Assembly: GCA_965263165.1 (NCBI GenBank)
Contig: OZ253584.1
Coordinates: 248,001 to 312,000 of the forward strand
Direction: 5' to 3'
Length of the DNA: 64,000 nt
Source of the DNA: SAR202-VII-2 sp965263165
GTDB taxonomy: Bacteria; Chloroflexota; Dehalococcoidia; Lucifugimonadales; SAR202-VII-2
Each line of letters starts with the position of its first letter. Positions within the stretch are counted from its first letter, which is position 1. Of this stretch, positions 16,461-25,320 are shown piece by piece. Both the position numbers and the translations under genes were made by a program. The notes beneath the pieces are model-generated. The model saw only the letters and a program-made list of their open reading frames with translations, ran no database searches and was not told where the DNA came from.

Positions 16461-16476
16461 GCTTCCCAGGGACGTT
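16461..16476. repeat. Dispersed repeat GCTTCCCAGGGACGTT, copy 1
   Basis: The same 16 bases occur at 18514-18529, and with one base missing at 50169-50183. Copies 1 and 3 also share ACAGACG a few bases downstream. All three lie between genes. Confidence 0.5.
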
Positions 16477-16676
16477 GCTACAGACGCCAAGCGGGGGAGT
16501 CCTCTCTTCCCATCCCATCCTCCGTAGCCGGGGAAAAGTGAAGATGGGGACCCTTCCCAATACCTGCCCTACCCTTCATACCCAGCGTAGATTATCGGCG
16601 CCAGGCGTGACAAGCGCGTCTGTCTGTCCAACCTCCGCCGTGGTATAGTTATCTGCCGCGTCCCGAGGTAAACCCA

Positions 16677-17162
16677 GTGCCCAACGTGCTCATCGCCGTC
16701 ATAGGCGGCAACAACCCTTCTGAGGAAGACATGAAGCTCGCTGAAGAAGTGGGATTGGGGCTCGCGTCGAGGGGCGCGACCGTGGTGTGTGGGGGGCTTG
16801 GCGGCGTCATGGAAGCCGTCTGCCGCGGAGCCAAGAACGGCGGCGGCGCCACCATCGGCATCCTACCCGGCGGCGACCCGCAAGCCGCCAACCCCTGGGT
16901 CGACTATCCCATCTGCACCGGCATGGGCTATGCGCGGAACGCCATCGTCGTCAAGGCTGCCCGAGCCGTCATCGCCATTGATGGCGCCTACGGCACACTG
17001 TCGGAGATCGGCCATGCGCTTGGGGACGGAACCCCCGTCGTGGGCCTGCGCACCTGGGACCTGTCGCTCAACGGCAAGCCGGATACCGCCATCGCCCGGG
17101 CCAACAACGCCGCGGAGGCCGTCGACTTCGCAATGACCGCCGCGAACAATCAAACTCCATAG
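16677..17162 (+). CDS. LOG-fold (TIGR00725-like) protein
   Basis: The 161-residue protein has a Rossmann-like fold with GGNNPSEEDMKLAEEVG, the glycine-rich VCGGLGGVMEAVCRGAKNGG and IGILPGGD, and the distal DGAYGTLSEIGHAL segment. The PGGxGTxxE motif of LOG enzymes appears here as DGAYGTLSE. This matches the short bacterial family annotated as TIGR00725, relatives of cytokinin-activating LOG nucleotide phosphoribohydrolases; activity is unproven. Translation starts at a GTG after CCGAGGTAAA, and a TATAGT -10 element lies at 16644-16649. It is upstream of eno by 51 bases and may be co-transcribed with it. Confidence 0.8.
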   Translation: MPNVLIAVIGGNNPSEEDMKLAEEVGLGLASRGATVVCGGLGGVMEAVCRGAKNGGGATIGILPGGDPQAANPWVDYPICTGMGYARNAIVVKAARAVIAIDGAYGTLSEIGHALGDGTPVVGLRTWDLSLNGKPDTAIARANNAAEAVDFAMTAANNQTP

Positions 17163-17213
17163 AACAGCCGTAATAAGCGCAACGAATAATCAAACCCCTA
17201 CTACATAACTACA

Positions 17214-18509
17214 ATGAGCACAATCGAAACCGTCACAGCCCGTCAAATCCTCGACTCCCGCGGCAACCCGACCCTGGAGGCCGAAGTTCGGCTGTCCGAC
17301 GGGTCGGTGGGCCGCGCCGCCGTCCCCTCCGGCGCCAGCACAGGCAGCCATGAGGCCGTCGAACTGCGCGACGGAGACAGCAGCGTCTACGGTGGGAAAG
17401 GTGTGGGCAGGGCGTTGGCCTCCGTCAACGGTGAGATCGCCGGGGCCGTGAAGGGCCTGGCCGCTGAGGACCAGGAGACCCTGGACCGCCGGATGATCGA
17501 GCTCGACGGCTCGGAGAACAAGGGCCGCCTGGGGGCCAACGCCATCCTGGGGGTATCGCTGGCCGCAGCCCACGCCGCCGCGGCCAGCCGGGGCGCGCCG
17601 CTCTACCGGCATCTCGCCAGCCTGTTTGGCGCAGCCGAGCCGATACTGCCCGTGCCGCTGTGCAACATCCTCAACGGCGGCGCCCACGCAACCAACTCCA
17701 CCGACTTCCAGGAGTTCATGATCGCCCCCGCCGGCATGGATACCTATGCCGATGCCCTCCGCTGTTGCTCCGAGGTCTACCAGGCTCTGAAGGGCGTCCT
17801 CTCCAAACGGGGTCTTGGCGCTAACGTCGGCGACGAGGGCGGCTTTGCCCCAACGCTGCCCTCCAACCAGGATGCAATCGAGGTCGTTGTGGCCGCCATC
17901 GAAGCGGCCGGATACCAGCCTGGCAAGGATGTCTTTCTGGCGTTGGACGTGGCGGCATCGGAGTTCTTTGAGGGCGGCCTCTACCGGCTGGCCCGCGACG
18001 GCCGCGACCTCACAGCCAACGACCTCTGCGGCTTCTACGGCTCTTGGCTCGACGCCTATCCCCTCGTTTCCATTGAGGACGGCCTGTCCGAAGACGACTG
18101 GGACGGCTGGCGCGCCCTGACGTCCACGCTTGGCGACCGCCTGCAGCTCGTGGGCGATGATCTCTTTACCACGAACACGGACCGCATCCAGCAGGGCATC
18201 GACCAGGGGTGCGGCAACTCAGTCCTCGTAAAGCTCAATCAAATCGGCTCGCTGACGGAGACCCTGGAGGCCATCCACCTGGCTCACCGGGCCGGTTGGT
18301 CAGCCATTATCAGCCACCGCTCAGGAGAGACGGAGGACACCACCATCGCAGACCTAGCCGTGGCGACGGGCTCTGGGCAGATCAAGACCGGCGCCCCCGC
18401 CCGCGGAGAGCGCACCGCCAAGTACAATCGCCTTCTGCGCATCGAAGAGGAGTTGGGAGACGCCGCTGCCTACGCCGGCAAGGGGGCGTTCAAGCTGCTG
18501 AGGGACTAG
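17214..18509 (+). CDS. eno: Enolase
   Basis: The 431-residue protein converts 2-phosphoglycerate to phosphoenolpyruvate in glycolysis. It has the N-terminal ARQILDSRGNPTLEAEV, the SGASTG loop that closes over substrate, Mg2+ ligands in LALDVAASEFF, SIEDGLSEDDW and VGDDLFTTN, the catalytic lysine in VKLNQIGSLTET and the family signature with SHRSGETEDTTIADLAVA. The length is standard. It sits just upstream of gap, another glycolytic gene, with 134 bases between them. Confidence 0.97.
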   Translation: MSTIETVTARQILDSRGNPTLEAEVRLSDGSVGRAAVPSGASTGSHEAVELRDGDSSVYGGKGVGRALASVNGEIAGAVKGLAAEDQETLDRRMIELDGSENKGRLGANAILGVSLAAAHAAAASRGAPLYRHLASLFGAAEPILPVPLCNILNGGAHATNSTDFQEFMIAPAGMDTYADALRCCSEVYQALKGVLSKRGLGANVGDEGGFAPTLPSNQDAIEVVVAAIEAAGYQPGKDVFLALDVAASEFFEGGLYRLARDGRDLTANDLCGFYGSWLDAYPLVSIEDGLSEDDWDGWRALTSTLGDRLQLVGDDLFTTNTDRIQQGIDQGCGNSVLVKLNQIGSLTETLEAIHLAHRAGWSAIISHRSGETEDTTIADLAVATGSGQIKTGAPARGERTAKYNRLLRIEEELGDAAAYAGKGAFKLLRD

Positions 18510-18513
18510 CGGC

Positions 18514-18529
18514 GCTTCCCAGGGACGTT
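18514..18529. repeat. Dispersed repeat GCTTCCCAGGGACGTT, copy 2
   Basis: Identical to 16461-16476. It lies 5 bases after the eno stop codon. Confidence 0.5.
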
Positions 18530-18643
18530 AGCTCCAGGTGCGAGGCGGGAGAAGGTTAGGTTGGGGGACACCCAACAACCTCTCTGGAGGCTATGGTTTA
18601 GAATGGGGCCGCTTGAGCAACAAGCTTCAGTCTAGGGGGGACT

Positions 18644-19657
18644 ATGGCAACGCGAGTAGGCATCAACGGGTTCGGGCGCATTGGGCGGCAGGTGCTTCGG
18701 GCAACGCTGGAGCGCCACCCCGACGCGCTGGAGGTAGCCGCGGTCAATGACCTCACCGACGCCAAGACCAACGCCCACCTCTTCAAATATGACACCAACT
18801 ATGGCCGCTTCCCGGGCTCCGTCGAGCCCGTCAACGGCAGCCTCGCCATCAACGGCAAGACCATCAAAGTCCTGTCGGAGCGAGACCCGGCCCAGATACC
18901 CTGGGGCGAGTACGGAGTGGACGTCGTCGTTGAATCCACGGGCGTGTTCACCGACGCCGCCAAGGCCGCGGGCCATCTGCAGGGTGGCGCCAAAAAGGTT
19001 GTCATCTCTGCTCCCGCCACCGGCGAGGACCTCACCATCGTTCTCGGCGTCAACGAGGGCCGCTACGACAAAGGACAGCACAACGTAGTTTCCAACGCCT
19101 CTTGCACCACGAACTGCCTGGCCCCGATGGTCAAGGTGTTGCACGACCACTTCACCGTCCAGCACGGCCTGATGACCACCGTCCACGCCTACACCAACGA
19201 CCAGAAGATCCTCGACCAGGTGCACAAGGACCTGCGCCGAGCGCGAGCGGCCGCCCAGAATGTGATTCCCACCGACACGGGCGCTGCCAAGGCGGTTGCC
19301 CTGGTCCTTCCGGAGCTTCAGGGCAAGCTGCACGGCATGGCCCTTCGCGTGCCGGTCTCCACCGGCTCCATCACAGACCTCACGGTGGTCGTTGGCAGGG
19401 ACGTGACGGCGGATGACGTCAACGCCGCCTTCAAGGCGGAGGCGGAGGGAAGGCTGAAGGGCATCTTGGAGTACTGCGAAGACCCCATCGTCAGTTCCGA
19501 CATCGTTATGAACCCCCACTCCAACATCTTCGACGCCCTTTCCACGACCGTTATGGCTGGCAACATGGTCAAGGTGCTGGGCTGGTACGACAACGAGTGG
19601 GGCTACTCGTGCCGCACCTCCGACCTCTGCGCTTTCCTGGCGGATAAGGGTCTCTGA
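18644..19657 (+). CDS. gap: Glyceraldehyde-3-phosphate dehydrogenase, class I
   Basis: The 337-residue NAD(P)-dependent enzyme has the GINGFGRIGRQVLRA nucleotide-binding start, the catalytic cysteine in SNASCTTNCLAP near residue 153, the catalytic His in TVHAYTNDQ and the C-terminal WYDNEWGYSCR motif. It catalyses phosphorylating oxidation of glyceraldehyde-3-phosphate. The ATG follows a GGGGGGAC site. The gene ends at a strong intrinsic terminator, which closes the eno-gap region. Confidence 0.97.
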   Translation: MATRVGINGFGRIGRQVLRATLERHPDALEVAAVNDLTDAKTNAHLFKYDTNYGRFPGSVEPVNGSLAINGKTIKVLSERDPAQIPWGEYGVDVVVESTGVFTDAAKAAGHLQGGAKKVVISAPATGEDLTIVLGVNEGRYDKGQHNVVSNASCTTNCLAPMVKVLHDHFTVQHGLMTTVHAYTNDQKILDQVHKDLRRARAAAQNVIPTDTGAAKAVALVLPELQGKLHGMALRVPVSTGSITDLTVVVGRDVTADDVNAAFKAEAEGRLKGILEYCEDPIVSSDIVMNPHSNIFDALSTTVMAGNMVKVLGWYDNEWGYSCRTSDLCAFLADKGL

Positions 19658-19685
19658 ACCAACAGCGCGTCCTATGAGAACGTCA

Positions 19686-19716
19686 GAGAGCCAGCCTGCC
19701 CGGCTGGCTCTCCTCG
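19686..19716 (+). terminator. Intrinsic terminator after gap
   Basis: An 11-bp perfect stem (GAGAGCCAGCC / GGCTGGCTCTC) with a 5-nt loop is followed by CTCGTTTC. Confidence 0.75.
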
Positions 19717-19848
19717 TTTCCGGGCCAACTCTCTTAGCTTTGAAGAGGCGGAGGACCGGGTTTGCCGGAGGCGGGCATCGGGGGACGGTCTCAAACGGAA
19801 GGCGCTGTGTGTCCAGGGACGACGAAAGCCAGCGAAAGCCGCGGCCTG

Positions 19849-20739
19849 CTACACAGCGGCAGCCATTCGCTTGGCTGACAACAACGTGTTGGACAAGAGC
19901 ATCGCAATAGTCATTGGCCCAACCCCGCCCGGTACCGGGGTGATGGCGGAGACCTTCCCGGCAACGGCATCGAAGTCGACGTCGCCCACAAGGCGGTACC
20001 CTGACTTCTTTGTCGAGTCCTCTATCCGGTTGGTCCCCACGTCAATAACGACGGCGCCCTCGCTCACCATGTCGGCCGTGATGAACCGCGGCTGGCCCAT
20101 GGCAGCCACGAGGATGTCGGCCTGACGGGTGATGCTGGGCAGGTCCTTGGTGGCGCTATGGCACAGGGTTACCGTGGCGTTTGCGCCCGGCTTCTTCTGC
20201 ATCATGATAGCTGCCACCGGTTTCCCCACAATATCGCTGCGCCCCACGACCACGATGTGTTTGCCGCCGGGGTCGTTGCCGGTGCGGAGGAGGAGCTGTT
20301 GGACCCCGGCGGGCGTGCAGGGAACAAACCCCTCCGCTCCGGCCAGAAGCCGCCCCGCATTCACCGGATGCAGGCCGTCCACGTCCTTGTCCGGGCTCAC
20401 CGAGTCCAGCACCCTGCGGCTGTTGATCCTGCCAGGCAGGGGGAGCTGCACCAGGGTCCCATGAAAGCGAGCGTCGTCGTTGAGCCGCCGGACGAGGTCA
20501 AGGAGCTCCGCCTCTGAGGTGTCGGAGGGCAGGTTGAAGACCTCGTTGAAAAGGCCGGCCTCGTCGCAGGCGCGGGCCTTGTTGCGAACGTAAACGTGGG
20601 AGGCGGGGGCGTCCCCGACGAGAATCGCGGCCAATCCGGGCGTGATGCCGGACTCGGCCTTGAAGCTGGCAGCCGCTTCGGCGACCTCCTGGCGGATCTG
20701 CAGAGCGATAGCCTTGCCATCGATGATCTGGGCCGTCAA
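19849..20739 (-). CDS. folD: Methylenetetrahydrofolate dehydrogenase/cyclohydrolase FolD
   Basis: The 296-residue bifunctional one-carbon enzyme interconverts methylene-, methenyl- and formyl-tetrahydrofolate. Landmarks are ASHVYVRNKARACDEAG with the catalytic Lys, GTLVQLPLPGRI, VSPDKDVDGLHPVNAGRL, FVPCTPAGV, the Rossmann VVVGRSDIVGKPVA and the terminal TPVPGGVGPMTIAMLL. The TTG at 20739 is chosen because GGAGG lies 4 bases upstream; a longer frame adds 11 residues with no ribosome binding site. The orientation is opposite to gap. Confidence 0.94.
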   Translation of the reverse strand: MTAQIIDGKAIALQIRQEVAEAAASFKAESGITPGLAAILVGDAPASHVYVRNKARACDEAGLFNEVFNLPSDTSEAELLDLVRRLNDDARFHGTLVQLPLPGRINSRRVLDSVSPDKDVDGLHPVNAGRLLAGAEGFVPCTPAGVQQLLLRTGNDPGGKHIVVVGRSDIVGKPVAAIMMQKKPGANATVTLCHSATKDLPSITRQADILVAAMGQPRFITADMVSEGAVVIDVGTNRIEDSTKKSGYRLVGDVDFDAVAGKVSAITPVPGGVGPMTIAMLLSNTLLSAKRMAAAV

Positions 20740-20811
20740 ATCGCCTCCGCTAGTCGTTGTTCTCAAGGCCAACCGCCGGCGCCCTGAAGGAGTTGCAGAG
20801 TGGTTGAAACG

Positions 20812-21609
20812 CTATTCACCCAGGAAGTGCGGGCTACGCTTCTCCTGAAAGGAGCGCACACCCTCCTGGAAGTCCCTGCCGCCAAAAACGCTGAGCGGCA
20901 AATCGCGCTCTTCCTGGGTCAGCTCGTCCAGCGCCCTACCCCGAGCCAAGGTCCTGAGAATTTGCTTGTGAATACGATGCGAGGCGGGCGCCAGCGCGCT
21001 GAGGCGGCTGGCCAAGGCCGCAACTCGTTCGTCGAGTTGGCGGACGGGGACCACTTGGTGGACAAGCCCCAAGCGGTGTGCCTCAGCGGAGTCGATGAGG
21101 TCAGCGGTGAGGAGAATGTAAGCTGCGTTGGCCGCCCCGACCACCTGCGCGAGACGTTGGGATTCGTGGTAGCCCGCGGTGATGCCGATCCTGGCGACCG
21201 GAATGCCGAACTTGCTGCCCTCGGCGGCAAGCCGGAGGTCCGAGCTCAGAGCAATCTCGCAGCCGCCTCCAACGCAGAAGCCGTTGATCCTGGCGATGAC
21301 GGGCTTGGATAGGCCCTCCAGCGCCCGCAAGGTTGACTCGAGAGCCAGCGCGTACTTCCCGGCGGCCTCGGGGTTGCTGCGATGCTCCTGGAAATCCTTG
21401 ATGTCGGCGCCGGCGGAGAAGGCCTCATCGGCGGCGCCTGTGACCACGACGGCTCGAATGCGCGGGTCTTCTTCAAGGCTGCCCAAGACTTCGGCGAGCT
21501 CCAGCCACATAGGATAGCTAATGGCGTTGCGCTGCTCAGGCCGGTTCAGCGTCACCGTAGCGATGCGCTCATGTTTGTCTACCAAGATCTCGTGGCTCAT
21601 ACCACTCAT
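20812..21609 (-). CDS. Enoyl-CoA hydratase/isomerase (crotonase) family protein
   Basis: The 265-residue protein has the oxyanion-hole segments FSAGADIKDF and INGFCVGGGCEIALSSDLRLA, the latter with the first catalytic Glu. The second Glu of true hydratases (in the PE-x-x-x-G segment) is absent; the corresponding sequence reads IPVARIGITAG. The enzyme may therefore be an isomerase, decarboxylase or hydrolase of acyl-CoA. Two in-frame ATGs occur, at 21609 and 21600. A TATAAT element (21608-21613) overlaps the first, so translation from 21600 on a leaderless message is quite possible. Confidence 0.85.
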   Translation of the reverse strand: MSGMSHEILVDKHERIATVTLNRPEQRNAISYPMWLELAEVLGSLEEDPRIRAVVVTGAADEAFSAGADIKDFQEHRSNPEAAGKYALALESTLRALEGLSKPVIARINGFCVGGGCEIALSSDLRLAAEGSKFGIPVARIGITAGYHESQRLAQVVGAANAAYILLTADLIDSAEAHRLGLVHQVVPVRQLDERVAALASRLSALAPASHRIHKQILRTLARGRALDELTQEERDLPLSVFGGRDFQEGVRSFQEKRSPHFLGE

Positions 21610-21636
21610 TATAGTGCCGAGAGGGGAACCTCGTCA
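21608..21636 (-). promoter_or_regulatory. Promoter overlapping the crotonase start codon
   Basis: Reading leftward, TATAAT occupies 21608-21613 with a partial -35 (ATGACG, 18 bp upstream). The predicted transcription start falls at about 21601, directly on the second ATG. Confidence 0.5.
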
Positions 21637-21660
21637 TGGACGGCTGGAGGGCGCGCTCCC

Positions 21661-21666
21661 TATAAT
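21661..21666 (+). promoter_or_regulatory. Consensus -10 element upstream of acpS
   Basis: A perfect TATAAT lies 36 bases before the acpS ATG. I see no good -35 at the right distance. Confidence 0.45.
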
Positions 21667-21702
21667 GACAGCGCCGAAGGCCGCGGCCACACAAGGAGGG
21701 CC

Positions 21703-22083
21703 ATGCTGGCCACGGGTGTTGATATCATTGAGTTGCGCCGCATCGCCCGCGTGGTCGAGCGTTACGGCGACCGCTTTCTACATCGCGTCTACACCCAGGG
21801 GGAACTGGACTTCTGTCGCGGCCGCATCCCTCAACTGGCAGGCCGTTTCGCTGCCAAGGAGGCGGTGATGAAGGCTCTGGGCACGGGTATCCGCGGGGTC
21901 GGGTGGCGGGAGGTGGAGGTGGTGCGGCAGCGAGGCAAGCCCCCACATGTCCAGCTCCATGGACGGGCACAAAGAAAGGCCGAGGCCCTGGGCCTGCTGG
22001 AGCTTTCCCTGACCACTTCCCATTCGCAGGACTATGCCGTGGCTTTCGTTGTGGGTATGAGCAATGAAACTCGTCACTGTTGA
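21703..22083 (+). CDS. acpS: Holo-[acyl-carrier-protein] synthase
   Basis: The 126-residue enzyme transfers the phosphopantetheine arm of CoA to acyl carrier protein. It has the GVDIIELRRIARVVERYG start with the Mg2+-binding Asp, the KEAVMKALGTG motif after RFAA and the LSLTTSHSQDYAVAFVV end. The ATG at 21703 has AAGGAGGG 3-4 bases upstream. The gene overlaps nnr by 20 bases, so the two are translated together, an arrangement seen in many bacteria. Confidence 0.94.
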   Translation: MLATGVDIIELRRIARVVERYGDRFLHRVYTQGELDFCRGRIPQLAGRFAAKEAVMKALGTGIRGVGWREVEVVRQRGKPPHVQLHGRAQRKAEALGLLELSLTTSHSQDYAVAFVVGMSNETRHC

Positions 22084-23614
22084 TGAAATGAGGGCCCTGG
22101 AGGCCCGCTCCGAAGAGGCTGGCGTTTCCACCGACGCGCTCATGGAAATTGCCGGGCTGACCGTGGCGCGAGAGGCCGCTGCCCTCCTGCCGGACTACCG
22201 CGGCCGACGCATCGTGGTGTTGGTGGGTCCCGGCAACAACGGGGGCGATGGCCTGGTTGCGGCCCGGCGCCTGCAGGAATGGCGGGCCAATGTGGCTGCC
22301 TATATCTGCCTGCCGGGAAAGGCGCTTGCTTCCAAGCTCGATCTAGCTGTAGAGGCGGGCGTTGAGGTAGCGCAGCTTGCCGACGCCGCCGACCCGCTGC
22401 CGCAACTTCTGGAAGGCGCAGCGCTGGTCATCGACTCGGTGCTGGGAATAGGTCAGGAACGAGCCATCCAGTCGCCGCTGAAGGAGCAACTGGGCCTGTT
22501 GGCCGAGGCCAAGGCGCGCCGTCCCGGCCTGCTGGTGTTGGCCCTGGATATTCCCACGGGCCTCAACGCAGATACCGGGGAAGTCGATCCCGCGACAGTG
22601 ACCGCCGAAGTGACGGTGACCCTGGGCGCTCCCAAGATAGGCCTCTACACAACCTCTGCCACAGGGGTAGTTGGGCGGATTGTTGTGGGAGATATCGGCC
22701 TGCCCCCGGGCCTGGACGCCGGCCTCCCAACCGAGTTGATGGACACCGCTCTCATCGGCCCGCTGCTGCCAACGCGGCCCCTGGGGGCCAACAAGGCCAC
22801 CTTCGGACGAGCGCTCATCGTTGGCGGTTCTCACCAGTATCTGGGCGCTCCATATCTTGCCTGCGCCGCCGCGGGGCGGGTGGGAGCGGGCCTGGTTACG
22901 TTGGCCGCAGTGCCTCTCGTGCGGTCGGCCGTTGCAACCATGCTCCCAGAGGTGACCCACCTGCCGCTCCCGGAAAGCGGGGGAACCGTCGCCCCGGAGG
23001 CCGCCGCTGAAGTCGTCGCCGCTCTGGGCCGCTACGAGGCCTTGTTGGTGGGGTGTGGCCTCGGCGATACGGCTGCGACTCGAAGCTTCGTGCAACAGCT
23101 TCTCCTGGCCGAAGCTGCCGAGCCCGCGCCCCGGGTGGTGGATGCGGACGCGTTGAACGCGCTGGCCCGCCTCTATGCGTGGTGGGAGCGGATGCCGGGG
23201 TCTGCCGTATTGACGCCGCACCCCGGCGAGATGGCGCGGCTGGCCAAGTGCTCCATCGAAGACGTGCAGCGGGACAGGCTGGCCTGCGCGCGAGCCTGCG
23301 CCAAGCAGTGGGGACAGGTGGTTGTATTGAAGGGCGCTTACACGGTGATCGCCGCCCCGGACGGACGGGCGCGGGTGAGTCCCTTTGCGAACCCCGCCCT
23401 CGCCACGGCGGGCACGGGCGATGCATTAGCCGGCGCCATCGTGGGACTGCTGGCTCAGGGGTTGGACCCCTTCGACGCCGCTTCGAGCGGGGTGTGCCTC
23501 CACGCCGCCGCCGCCGAACGCGTCTCGGCTGAACTGGGCGACTCCGGCCTACTGGCTTCAGACTTGCTTCCGCTGCTGCCGCTGGTGATGAAGGCCGCGA
23601 AGGAAGCCGTGTGA
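22064..23614 (+). CDS. nnr: Bifunctional NAD(P)H-hydrate epimerase/dehydratase
   Basis: The 516-residue repair enzyme restores damaged NADH/NADPH hydrates. The N-terminal YjeF_N epimerase domain (about residues 1-215) has VLVGPGNNGGDGLVAARRL and the DSVLGIG segment. The C-terminal ribokinase-like, ADP-dependent dehydratase domain (about 230-510) has NKATFGRALIVGGSHQYLGA, LTPHPGEMARL, VVLKGAYTVI and NPALATAGTGDALAG with the catalytic Asp. The gene starts inside acpS. Confidence 0.94.
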   Translation: MKLVTVDEMRALEARSEEAGVSTDALMEIAGLTVAREAAALLPDYRGRRIVVLVGPGNNGGDGLVAARRLQEWRANVAAYICLPGKALASKLDLAVEAGVEVAQLADAADPLPQLLEGAALVIDSVLGIGQERAIQSPLKEQLGLLAEAKARRPGLLVLALDIPTGLNADTGEVDPATVTAEVTVTLGAPKIGLYTTSATGVVGRIVVGDIGLPPGLDAGLPTELMDTALIGPLLPTRPLGANKATFGRALIVGGSHQYLGAPYLACAAAGRVGAGLVTLAAVPLVRSAVATMLPEVTHLPLPESGGTVAPEAAAEVVAALGRYEALLVGCGLGDTAATRSFVQQLLLAEAAEPAPRVVDADALNALARLYAWWERMPGSAVLTPHPGEMARLAKCSIEDVQRDRLACARACAKQWGQVVVLKGAYTVIAAPDGRARVSPFANPALATAGTGDALAGAIVGLLAQGLDPFDAASSGVCLHAAAAERVSAELGDSGLLASDLLPLLPLVMKAAKEAV

Positions 23615-23729
23615 AGAAGCCGGGGCCGCCCCTGCGCTGGGGGCCCCTGAAACCGATGCCGAGACGATATATGATTGAGAGGATCGCCCCATTGGTGGCG
23701 GCGTCCAAAGAGGAGTTCGATAAATCGCC

Positions 23730-25118
23730 ATGTCAGACACCACTGTCCGCTATTGGCTCAAGTGCATCAACGACGGCTGCGGGGCCGCCTACGTTCCAGA
23801 GAAGTTCATGGACACGTGCCCCCGCTGCGGCAGCCTCTTCCTCATCGAGAGGGACGAGGAGCAAATCGACCGCGCCGTGGGCACGGGCCAGCAGGCGCGA
23901 GACTACTTCGACAATATCCGCTTCGGCCCGGGGAGGGACGCCTACCCCTACGGGAGCGGGGTTTTCATGTGGCTGGCCCACATGCTGCCCGGCTTCCCCG
24001 AGGAGGCGGTCATCTCACTGCAAGAGGGGTTCACGGACCTCTTCAAGACGCCGGAATGGCTGCAGCGCCAGGTGGGGCTGCGGCGCCTCTACATCAAGAT
24101 GGAGGGCCAACTCCCCTCCCACAGCTTCAAGGACCGCGGATTGTCAGTGGCGGTATCGGAGGCGCTACGGCTCCAGAGGACCTACCCGGAGCAGAACGTG
24201 CGCTTCGTCGCCTGTGCCAGCACCGGAGACACCTCGGCCTCGGCGGCCATCTACAGCGCCTATGAGGAGAACCTCCGATGCCTGGTCCTGCTCCCGCATG
24301 ACCGCGTTTCCGAGGAACAGCTCTTCCAGGCGATGGCCCACGGCGCAACGGTGCTCTCCATCAAACACCCTCAGGGCTTCGACGCCTGCATGAACCTGGT
24401 GGAGGAGTTCTGCGCTCGCCACCCGGAGATCGTGCTGGTCAACTCCAAGAACGCCTTTCGCATTGCAGGCCAGGAGACCATTGCCCTGGAGATATGCCAG
24501 GACCTGCGCTGGCAGGCGCCCGATTGGATCTCGATTCCCTGCGGCAACGGAGGCAACCTCACCGCTCTCCTGGTCTCCCTGGAGCGAATGTGCCGGCGCG
24601 GCCTGATCGACAGGGCGCCGGGGATCATCGTGGCCCAGGCCAGGAGCGCCAACACCCTGGTGCGCTGGGGGCGTAGCGGCTTTACAGATTATGCTCCCGG
24701 CTCCTCCCGCGGGGAGACGGTGGCCACCGCTATGGATATTCAGGACCCGGTGAGCTTCCCGCGCATCAAGAAGCTGGCCCCAGGCTTCAACATGGCCTTC
24801 TATGACGTGTCTGAAGAGGACATACAGCGGACTCGCGCCATGTTCATGAGCGCAGGGGCGAACATCTGCCCTCAATCCGCCGTGGCGCTCGACGCGGTGC
24901 TCCAAGCCAGGCGGGACGGTGTCGTGAAGGAGGACGACGTGGTCACCTCCATCAGCACTGCCAGCGGGGTCAAGTTCTTCCGCTCCGGCCTGGCCTACCT
25001 GGTGGATGAGGACAAGCCCTACGCCAATCCCCCGCAAGTGGTCAACGGCTCCGTCCAAGACATTGAGGATGCTGTACAGCGCCTGGCCGGCAACGGCATC
25101 TCTGGGAACGAAAGCTAG
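23730..25118 (+). CDS. thrC: Threonine synthase-type PLP-dependent enzyme
   Basis: The 462-residue fold-type II PLP enzyme has the PLP lysine in SHSFKDRG near residue 133, the ACASTGDTSASAA phosphate-side loop and the ISIPCGNGGNLTALL glycine loop. The N-terminal Cys pairs (CINDGC, CPRCGS) form a zinc ribbon, common in long bacterial threonine synthases. The enzyme would convert O-phosphohomoserine to threonine. The absence of a neighbouring threonine gene leaves related functions such as cysteate synthase possible. It lies 115 bases after nnr. Confidence 0.8.
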   Translation: MSDTTVRYWLKCINDGCGAAYVPEKFMDTCPRCGSLFLIERDEEQIDRAVGTGQQARDYFDNIRFGPGRDAYPYGSGVFMWLAHMLPGFPEEAVISLQEGFTDLFKTPEWLQRQVGLRRLYIKMEGQLPSHSFKDRGLSVAVSEALRLQRTYPEQNVRFVACASTGDTSASAAIYSAYEENLRCLVLLPHDRVSEEQLFQAMAHGATVLSIKHPQGFDACMNLVEEFCARHPEIVLVNSKNAFRIAGQETIALEICQDLRWQAPDWISIPCGNGGNLTALLVSLERMCRRGLIDRAPGIIVAQARSANTLVRWGRSGFTDYAPGSSRGETVATAMDIQDPVSFPRIKKLAPGFNMAFYDVSEEDIQRTRAMFMSAGANICPQSAVALDAVLQARRDGVVKEDDVVTSISTASGVKFFRSGLAYLVDEDKPYANPPQVVNGSVQDIEDAVQRLAGNGISGNES

Positions 25119-25194
25119 GGAGCCTCGGAACAAGCCGCCAACTCGATCGCGTTCCCTATCTGACTATGCCGTAATCCACGGACCTATTTAGGCT

Positions 25195-25300
25195 ATCTCC
25201 AAACCCTCGGCGACCTCACCCCCGCCTAGGTCGTCGCTCGATGGCAAGCTCAAAAAAGGAGTCCGAGTTTCATCAATGTGCCGAACGAGTACGGCTCCTG
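25195..25300 (+). pseudogene. 3' remnant of an IS481-family transposase
   Basis: Translation reads QTLGDLTPA, stop, then VVARWQAQK. This parallels QALGYLTPAQFLTRWSAQQK at the C terminus of the intact transposase at 25345-26355. Nucleotide similarity (about 48 of 60 from 25241) continues past the stop into the terminal sequence GAACGAGTACGGCTCCT. It has an in-frame stop and a base deletion. It is the decayed right end of a related insertion sequence lying directly left of the intact one. Confidence 0.7.
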
Positions 25301-25320
25301 TTCTCGTTCAGATAGATCAG

